This document shows positions 44,312 through 50,087 of a stretch of DNA of 50,087 nucleotides, in pieces. Under the pieces are notes generated by a model that saw only the letters and a program-made list of their open reading frames with translations, had not been told where the DNA came from and did no database searches. This DNA is from Bacteroidota bacterium (GTDB taxonomy: Bacteria > Bacteroidota > Bacteroidia > Palsa-948). The stretch spans positions 1-50,087 of the forward strand of contig PLUL01000046.1 of assembly GCA_003164895.1 (NCBI GenBank). The letters run 5' to 3'. Positions within the stretch are counted from its first letter, which is position 1. Each line of letters starts with the position of its first letter. A program made the translations under genes and the position numbers.

Positions 44312-45412
44312 TTAAACATTAAATCTAAAATGCATCACATCGCCATCACCCACAACGTATTCTTTTCCTTCCTGTGCTAACTTTCCTGCTTCGCGACAAG
44401 CAGCTTCTGAACCGAGCGTAATAAAGTCTTTATACTTGATCACTTCCGCACGAATAAATCCTTTTTCAAAATCCGTGTGTATGACTCCTGCAGCTTGTGG
44501 TGCAGTCATTCCTTTACTGATGGTCCACGCACGAACTTCTTTTACTCCTGCAGTAAAATAAGTTTGAAGATTTAAAAGTCTATATGCAGCTTTGATAAGT
44601 ACGTTCACTCCCGGTTGGTCCAAGCCCATATCGGCAAGGAAAGTTTTTCTATCCTCAAAACTTTCGAGTTGAGCAATGTCCGCTTCAATGGCTGCAGCAA
44701 TGAAAACCACTTCTGCATTTTCGTCTTTCACAAGGTTTTTAACCAGATCAACATATTTATTTCCTGTCTTCACCGATTTTTCATCCACATTACATGCATA
44801 CAGTACCGGTTTCGCGGTGAGCAATTGCAGATCAGCAACATAAATTTTATCTTCCTCTTTTACTTGAACCGATCGCGCTGATTTTCCAGATTCAAGATGA
44901 GCTTTGTAAATGGTCAGCACGTCAAATGCTTTCTTCGCCTCTTTATCAACTCCCGCTTTAGCGGTATTTCTAACACGTCCTAATTTTTTATCAATACTGT
45001 CCAGATCTTTCAGCTGAAGTTCCATATCAATCACTTCCTTATCGCGCACCGGATTTACAGAACCATCCACATGCACCACGTTAGGATCATCAAAACATCT
45101 GAGCACATGGATTAGTGCATCGCACTCGCGAATGTTCGCCAGGAATTGATTTCCCAATCCTTCGCCTTTGCTGGCGCCTTTCACCAGTCCAGCAATGTCA
45201 ACGATTTCCACAGTAGTCGGCACCACGCGTTCAGGATGAACAAACTCCGAAAGTTTCGTAAGCCGTTCATCCGGTACTGTAATTACACCGATGTTCGGTT
45301 CTATCGTACAGAATGGAAAGTTTGCTGCCTGCGCTTTCGCGTTCGTCAAACAATTGAACAAAGTTGACTTACCTACATTGGGCAGTCCTACAATTCCACA
45401 TTTTAATGCCAC
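44312..45412 (-). CDS. ychF: Redox-regulated P-loop ATPase YchF
   Basis: 366 residues, full family length, starting at a GTG codon (product MALKCGIVGLPNVGKSTLF). G1 GLPNVGKST, the switch DIAGLVKGASKGEGLGNQFL, the family-specific NVDE in place of NKxD, and the C-terminal TGS-like domain (LQTYFTAGVKEVRAWTI...GFIRAEVI) are all present. YchF/OLA1 prefers ATP over GTP, binds ribosomes and responds to oxidative stress. It has a 188-base upstream region shared with the divergent transketolase. Confidence 0.96.
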   Translation of the reverse strand: MALKCGIVGLPNVGKSTLFNCLTNAKAQAANFPFCTIEPNIGVITVPDERLTKLSEFVHPERVVPTTVEIVDIAGLVKGASKGEGLGNQFLANIRECDALIHVLRCFDDPNVVHVDGSVNPVRDKEVIDMELQLKDLDSIDKKLGRVRNTAKAGVDKEAKKAFDVLTIYKAHLESGKSARSVQVKEEDKIYVADLQLLTAKPVLYACNVDEKSVKTGNKYVDLVKNLVKDENAEVVFIAAAIEADIAQLESFEDRKTFLADMGLDQPGVNVLIKAAYRLLNLQTYFTAGVKEVRAWTISKGMTAPQAAGVIHTDFEKGFIRAEVIKYKDFITLGSEAACREAGKLAQEGKEYVVGDGDVMHFRFNV

Positions 45413-45600
45413 AGAATATTTTTTTTATGAGTGAACACAAAAATCATCACAAAACAGCTTAGTCAGGGTTTAAACAAGAATGAGAATTCCACAGAGTTAT
45501 GAACAGAAATTTTTTTTGAATAAAAACAGTTATTAACATAAATGCTGTTTTTCAACATTCAAAATAAGAAGAAGTATTTACTTTATTTTCGCTCGCAATT

Positions 45601-46491
45601 ATGACAACAGAAATTTTTTCTTCTCCTATCAAAATAAATTCTCCTGTGAAATCTACTGACGAACTAAAAAAGATCTGCTCGCAGGTAAGGCGAGACATTT
45701 TGCGAATGGTGCACGCACCGCAGTCCGGACACCCCGGAGGATCGCTTGGCTGTACTGAATTCCTTGTGGCATTGTATTTCAGTATCATGAAACACAATCC
45801 CAAAAAATTTACAATGAACGGAATCGTAGAAGATATTTTTTTTCTTTCCAACGGACATATTTCTGCTGCATGGTACAGTGTGCTCGCACGTTCAGGATAT
45901 TTTCCGATAAAGGAACTGGCTACATTCAGAAAATTAAATACCCGGCTTCAAGGACATCCTACTACGCACGAAGGATTGGAAGGTATTCGTGTCGCTTCTG
46001 GTTCTCTGGGACAAGGAATGTCCGTTGCATGCGGAACTGCTCTGGCAAAAAAATTAAATAAAGATTCGCAACTTGTTTTCAGTTTACATGGTGATGGAGA
46101 AATTCAGGAAGGGCAAATTTGGGAAGCAGCAATGTTCGCTTCGGCTCGTAAAATTGATAATTTAATTTCTACTATAGATTGGAACGGGCAACAGATTGAT
46201 GGTGCGGTAGATAAAGTAATGCCTCTTGGCGATCTGAAAGCTAAATGGACTGCTTTCGGCTGGGACGTTTTAGAAATGAATGGCAACAAAATAGAAGAAG
46301 TTATTTCTGTGATTGAAGAAGCAAAAAAACATACCGGAAAAGGAAAACCGGTAATGATTCTGATGAAAACAGAAATGGGTCATGGCGTGGACTTCATGGT
46401 GAACAGTCACAAATGGCATGGCGTTGCCCCCAACGACGAACAACTTCAAAATGCGCTTGCTCAACTGCCCGAAACTCTTGGAGATTATTAA
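45601..46491 (+). CDS. Transketolase, N-terminal (thiamine-diphosphate) subunit
   Basis: 296 residues. Conserved features: HAPQSGHPGGSLG, SNGHISAAWYSVLARSGYF, PTTHEGLEG, and the thiamine-diphosphate/Mg motif GDGEIQEGQIWEAAMFA with the IDWNGQQIDG closure. It is one half of a split transketolase; the other half (47921) is separated by a VWA gene. Together they move two-carbon units between sugar phosphates in the pentose phosphate pathway, working with the transaldolase at 31296. Start ATG at 45601 lies in a divergent region with ychF. Confidence 0.95.
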   Translation: MTTEIFSSPIKINSPVKSTDELKKICSQVRRDILRMVHAPQSGHPGGSLGCTEFLVALYFSIMKHNPKKFTMNGIVEDIFFLSNGHISAAWYSVLARSGYFPIKELATFRKLNTRLQGHPTTHEGLEGIRVASGSLGQGMSVACGTALAKKLNKDSQLVFSLHGDGEIQEGQIWEAAMFASARKIDNLISTIDWNGQQIDGAVDKVMPLGDLKAKWTAFGWDVLEMNGNKIEEVISVIEEAKKHTGKGKPVMILMKTEMGHGVDFMVNSHKWHGVAPNDEQLQNALAQLPETLGDY

Positions 46492-46492
46492 A

Positions 46493-47902
46493 ATGAGTAA
46501 TAAGTTACAAGTTACAGGTTACAAGTTCTTGCTGCTGATTTTATTTTTCTTACTCTGTAATCTGCAACCTGCAACCTGCCAACCTGTTGCAACAAAAACA
46601 CGCATCCTTTTTGTCTTTGACGATTCTTTCAGTATGTTTGGCGACTGGCAGAGCGGAAAAAAAATTGATGTAGCAAAAAAACTTCTTTCGGAATTTCTTG
46701 ATAGTCTTACAAAACAAAATGCGCTGGATGTAGAAATTGCATTGCGCTGCTACGGACATCAATCTGCTCTTTGGCCCGGTCCAAGAAATTGCGAAGACAC
46801 AAGATTGGAAGTTCCATTCGGAACAATTGCAACCAGTGCACCGAAAATGAAAAAAGTTATTAATGCGCTTGTCCCAACAGGAACAACACCTATCGCCTAC
46901 TCACTTGGAAAATGTGCAGAAGATTTCCCAACTTCTACCGGAGGCAAGTCAAGAAATATTATCATCCTCATCACTGACGGAATCGAAGAATGTAACGGCG
47001 ATCCCTGCGCTGTTTCCCTTGAACTTCAGCGAAAAGGAATTTTTCTCAAACCATTTATTATCGGCATCGGAATGGAAGTTGCTTTTGCCGATGCGTTCAG
47101 ATGCGTGGGAAAATATTATGATGCAACCACCGAAGTTGGTTTTAAAAATATTCTGAACGTAGTTATCTCACAAGCTTTGAACAATACCACAGCACAAGTA
47201 AACCTGCTGGATATTGCAGGCAAGCCAAGCGAAACAGATGTTGCGATGACCTTCTACGATGAATTTTCAGGGGTGATTCGTTACAATTTTATGCACACAA
47301 TTAATGCTCGTGGAAATCCTGATACTATTTATATTGACCCGATTGGCACATACAAATTGGTGGTGCATACAATTCCTGAGGTGGAAAAATCGCATATTAA
47401 AATCACTCCGGGAAAACATAACATCATTGCGGTGGATGCGCCTCAGGGATATTTGTTTCTGAAAGTTGCCGACAATTATAAAAAACTTCCTTGCATCGTC
47501 CGTAAGCATGGCGAAATGCAGACACTTGTTGTTCAGAATTTCAATGCATATGAAAAATACATTGTCGGGAAATACGATCTGGAAATTTTAACTCTGCCAA
47601 GAATATATTTGCCAAATGTTGAAATCGGGCAAAGTAAAACTACAACGATAGAAATTTCGCAATCAGGAAATGTTTCCATTTACAAACCCGCAACCGGTCC
47701 CGGAAGTATTTATCTCGAAGACAATAATAAATTGGTTTGGGTTTGCAACCTTCAAAGTCAATTAACGCAAGAGAATCTGAATCTCCAGCCGGGAAATTAT
47801 CGCGTGGAATACAGGATGCAAAGTGCCACTGAATCAATTTATACTATAGAGAGAAAATTTAAGGTTGAATCAGGAGGAACTGTTCAGGTAAAACTTTATT
47901 AA
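46493..47902 (+). CDS. Secreted von Willebrand factor A domain protein
   Basis: 469 residues from the ATG at 46493, one base after the transketolase stop. The signal peptide (ending PATCQ) is encoded by two heptamer arrays. The VWA domain at about 35-230 has the MIDAS residues D43-x-S45-x-S47 (FDDSFSM), a Thr in PTGTTPIAYSL, and D162 in ITDGIEECNGDPC. The rest (about 235-469) is beta-rich and resembles repeated Ig-like or CRD-like domains. VWA domains bind protein partners through a metal ion. It is in the periplasm or outside the cell. There is no functional link to transketolase; the position between its halves is unexplained. Confidence 0.88.
   Translation: MSNKLQVTGYKFLLLILFFLLCNLQPATCQPVATKTRILFVFDDSFSMFGDWQSGKKIDVAKKLLSEFLDSLTKQNALDVEIALRCYGHQSALWPGPRNCEDTRLEVPFGTIATSAPKMKKVINALVPTGTTPIAYSLGKCAEDFPTSTGGKSRNIIILITDGIEECNGDPCAVSLELQRKGIFLKPFIIGIGMEVAFADAFRCVGKYYDATTEVGFKNILNVVISQALNNTTAQVNLLDIAGKPSETDVAMTFYDEFSGVIRYNFMHTINARGNPDTIYIDPIGTYKLVVHTIPEVEKSHIKITPGKHNIIAVDAPQGYLFLKVADNYKKLPCIVRKHGEMQTLVVQNFNAYEKYIVGKYDLEILTLPRIYLPNVEIGQSKTTTIEISQSGNVSIYKPATGPGSIYLEDNNKLVWVCNLQSQLTQENLNLQPGNYRVEYRMQSATESIYTIERKFKVESGGTVQVKLY
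46502..46529 (+). repeat. Heptamer array AAGTTAC x4 in the VWA signal peptide
   Basis: Units AAGTTAC, AAGTTAC, AGGTTAC, AAGTTCT encode KLQVTGYKF at the N-terminus of the VWA protein. Confidence 0.85.
46555..46586 (+). repeat. Heptamer array CTGCAAC x4 in the VWA signal peptide
   Basis: Units CTGTAAT, CTGCAAC, CTGCAAC, CTGCCAAC (one base longer), then CTG, encoding CNLQPATCQPV at the cleavage region. A T-rich hydrophobic stretch separates it from the array at 46502. Confidence 0.85.
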
Positions 47903-47920
47903 ATCTTCGAAAAATAAAAA

Positions 47921-48874
47921 ATGAAAAAATTTACTTACACAGAAAAAAAAGATACACGCTCAGGATTTGGTGCCGGTCTTTTAGATATCGGAAAAAAAAA
48001 TCCGAACGTGGTGGCGCTTTGTGCTGACCTTACCGGCTCGCTAAAGATGGATGCTTTTGAAAAAGAATTTCCCGAACGTTTTATTCAATGCGGAATTGCT
48101 GAAGCAAATATGATAGGCGTTGCAGCAGGACTTACTATCGGAGGAAAAATTCCATTCACCGGAACATTTGCAAATTTTTCTACAGGACGAGTTTATGATC
48201 AGATTCGCCAGTCGGTAGCGTATTCAAATAAAAATGTAAAAATATGTGCTTCACATGCAGGATTAACTTTGGGCGAAGATGGCGCAACGCATCAAATTCT
48301 GGAGGACATCGGCTTGATGAAAATGCTTCCGGGAATGACGGTTATTTGCCCCTGCGATTACAATCAAACCAAAGCCGCAACCATCGCGCTTGAAAAACAT
48401 GTGGGTCCTGCTTATTTAAGATTCGGCAGACCTGCAGTTCCGAATTTTACGGATGCCGCTACTCCTTTTGAAATTGGGAAAGCACAAATACTTACCGAAG
48501 GAAAAGACGTTTCTATTTTTGCTACAGGACATTTGGTTTGGAAAGCGATCGAAGCCTGCGAAATATTAGAAGCAAAAGGAATTTCCTGCGAACTGATAAA
48601 CATTCATACCATCAAGCCGCTGGATGAAAAAGCCATCCTTGCTTCCGTGAGAAAAACAAAATGCGTGGTAACTGCCGAAGAACACCAGCGCAATGGAGGT
48701 TTGGGCGACAGCATCGCACAATTGCTCTCGAAAGAATTTCCTGTTCCTATAGAAATGGTTGCCGTGAATGATTCCTTCGGAGAAAGCGGCACACCAAGTG
48801 AACTAATGACAAAATATGGAATTGATACTCCAAATGTGGTGAGTGCAGTGGAGAAAGTTTTGATGAGGAAATAA
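47921..48874 (+). CDS. Transketolase, C-terminal (pyrimidine-binding) subunit
   Basis: 317 residues. It holds the pyrimidine-binding domain with the catalytic Glu E61 in [41 protein letters not shown] and the C-terminal transketolase domain ([24 protein letters not shown]). It completes the split enzyme whose N-terminal half ends at 46491. The gap to the VWA stop is only 18 bases, so all three are probably on one transcript. It converges with the membrane protein gene at 48892. Confidence 0.95.
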   Translation: MKKFTYTEKKDTRSGFGAGLLDIGKKNPNVVALCADLTGSLKMDAFEKEFPERFIQCGIAEANMIGVAAGLTIGGKIPFTGTFANFSTGRVYDQIRQSVAYSNKNVKICASHAGLTLGEDGATHQILEDIGLMKMLPGMTVICPCDYNQTKAATIALEKHVGPAYLRFGRPAVPNFTDAATPFEIGKAQILTEGKDVSIFATGHLVWKAIEACEILEAKGISCELINIHTIKPLDEKAILASVRKTKCVVTAEEHQRNGGLGDSIAQLLSKEFPVPIEMVAVNDSFGESGTPSELMTKYGIDTPNVVSAVEKVLMRK

Positions 48875-48891
48875 ATATCTTCAATCCTACA

Positions 48892-50087
48892 TTATCTAAA
48901 CAACACTAAGTTGCTCTTTTTAGTAGAAACAAAATACATTACTAAAGAAAAAGCAATTATAAAAATATTTGCAATGCCTATTGAACCCGATTGAATAAGG
49001 TAATCTGAAATCGTGTCGCCAATAAGTTCTTCGGTATTTCCACCGTAAAAGAATGCGAGAACAACAAAAGCAGCTACGAGCCAATAGTTTTTTTCTTTCC
49101 AGATCGAACGCAACAATACCATCAGCAAAGGAAAAGTCATTAAGAAATGCTGCCAGTCAGTTCGGAATAAATTAGGCATAAGCGCAATCATTACAAACCA
49201 TTCAATAATAAAATTACTTGCAACGAGTTTTTCTTTCTCCTTCAATTTATTTTCTTTCAGTTGATTGAAAATACTAAGTGCAGAAAACAAAATACATGCG
49301 ACAACAATTACAATATATTGAAATATGCTTGGAGCTTCTTGCCAGATATGAATTCTTATCAATTGGTCAAAAGTGGTATTGCTGGGAAAAGAATCCGCGT
49401 GCAGGATCATCGTGTAAATCCATTCCTTATGAAGTAATATATTTTGTTGCATTCCGACAAATAATATAGGAGCAAGTAAAAATAAAATCAATGATACAGC
49501 AAAAGATGCAAGTGCAATGTATTGTCGTCTCAACACAAGCAGAAGAAGTAACAAAACAAAAAATGGTTTAGTAATAATCACCATCGCAAGAAAAATTCCG
49601 GCATAAATATATTTCTGTTTAATCATTAAAAACATGGCAAAAATCAGCATGGTTACCATAATAAAATTAATATTTCCTAAGTGAAGTTCGCGTTGAATGT
49701 TGTTCAACGTGCAAACGAACATGATTGCCAGAAAAGTATTAGGAGATTTAATTTCATCCTGAAAAACATAGGAGCAAACCATCTTCCAGCAAAAAACAAA
49801 TGAAACAATAATAATGCAGGTTAATAAAAAATAGAATAGCACCGCTGCGACATTAAAAGAGAAAAAAGTAAATGGAATGAATTCAAAAAGAACAAAAGGA
49901 GAATATTTATAATTACCTGATCCAAGAGAAAAATTTACACCATAAACCGGAGAGTCGTTAAGAAATGCATGAGCCGCATCGTAATAAACTTTAAAATCAT
50001 TGAGCCAAAAACGTTGATTAAGATTTTCCAAAACAAAAAAAGCAATAAGAATCAGTGCAGCAAATAAAATAAACTTTAAATAATTTC
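48892..50087 (-). CDS. GT87-type (DUF2029) polyprenyl-sugar mannosyltransferase-like membrane protein, 5' end cut
   Basis: The frame runs on the minus strand from the window edge to a stop at 48892 (398 codons seen). No upstream stop is met, so the true start lies beyond 50087. About ten membrane helices are visible. The N-terminal loop FWLNDFKVYYDAAHAFLNDSPVYG with YKYSPF matches GT87/DUF2029 (the D-F...Y-x-A-A loop holds the expected acidic catalytic residue). The family uses polyprenyl-phosphate sugars to build surface glycans on the periplasmic side. The C-terminus ends FVSTKKSNLVLFR. Substrate unknown. Confidence 0.85.
   Translation of the reverse strand, partial: NYLKFILFAALILIAFFVLENLNQRFWLNDFKVYYDAAHAFLNDSPVYGVNFSLGSGNYKYSPFVLFEFIPFTFFSFNVAAVLFYFLLTCIIIVSFVFCWKMVCSYVFQDEIKSPNTFLAIMFVCTLNNIQRELHLGNINFIMVTMLIFAMFLMIKQKYIYAGIFLAMVIITKPFFVLLLLLLVLRRQYIALASFAVSLILFLLAPILFVGMQQNILLHKEWIYTMILHADSFPSNTTFDQLIRIHIWQEAPSIFQYIVIVVACILFSALSIFNQLKENKLKEKEKLVASNFIIEWFVMIALMPNLFRTDWQHFLMTFPLLMVLLRSIWKEKNYWLVAAFVVLAFFYGGNTEELIGDTISDYLIQSGSIGIANIFIIAFSLVMYFVSTKKSNLVLFR

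Noticed and set aside
1-50087. CRISPR arrays, tRNA or rRNA genes, insertion sequences
   Set aside because: No regularly spaced 25-40 base direct repeats, no cloverleaf or rRNA-like sequence, and no transposase or integrase motifs were found. The short arrays are 7-8 base tandems, not CRISPR.

Overview
The window is AT-rich DNA from a member of the Bacteroidota, probably a free-living or uncultured Flavobacteriia/Sphingobacteriia/Chitinophagia-type organism. Evidence: type IX secretion (T9SS) C-terminal sorting domains on two secreted proteins, PorE-like TPR/PD40/CRD/OmpA proteins, a DUF4295 gene beside rpmG and ftsY, TamB, a PlpD-like patatin-barrel protein, many signal peptides ending in A-Q or S-Q, and promoters of the TTG / TAnnTTTG type. 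Coding density is very high. No gap between genes exceeds about 190 bases, and I see no rRNA, tRNA, CRISPR array, insertion sequence or integrase.

Layout. 1-9490: cell-envelope block with a partial PorE-like gene (minus), a nine-unit TPR protein, then a tight operon of PorE-like protein, membrane SpoIIE/RsbU-type phosphatase and second PorE-like protein. 9495-12735: minus-strand trio of PaaG-like isomerase, Y-family DNA polymerase and PaaH-like dehydrogenase, packed with almost no spacer. 12926-18026: T9SS-exported repeat protein, SGNH hydrolase, PAP2 phosphatase, outer-membrane protein, small TPR protein, UPF0316 membrane protein, RidA. 18090-21435: flavoprotein, DbpA-like helicase, DUF2807 protein. 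21458-29243 (minus): ftsY, DUF4295, rpmG, an MsbA-like exporter, tamB. 29269-36862: tsaD, TolB-like propeller, transaldolase, a 23-residue lysine-rich peptide gene (minus), BtuF-like protein, patatin-barrel protein, lone ABC ATPase, family 2 glycosyltransferase. 36875-45412 (minus): T9SS subtilase, parC, small membrane protein, parE, ORF6N protein, ychF. 45601-48874: split transketolase with a von Willebrand A gene between its halves. 48892-50087: partial GT87-type membrane protein.

Two things stand out beyond the genes. (1) Degenerate tandem arrays with a 7-base period (some 8) occur across the window. Each array has its own unit sequence, and nearly all period-7 arrays lie inside genes at tolerant places: signal peptides, inter-domain linkers and gene ends. 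They build peptides such as QKLEVRG-QKLEVKT or INCQLLIVNC. (2) The ORF6N gene has a perfect 11-3-11 palindrome (arms TTGATATCACA / TGTGATATCAA) right at its start codon, and a one-mismatch copy 232 bases away inside its own coding sequence, where it encodes LISQIVTS. This looks like a built-in operator pair. Further leads are the lysine-rich micropeptide with two consecutive terminators, the PorE/SpoIIE operon with an EF-hand tail, and the interrupted transketolase.
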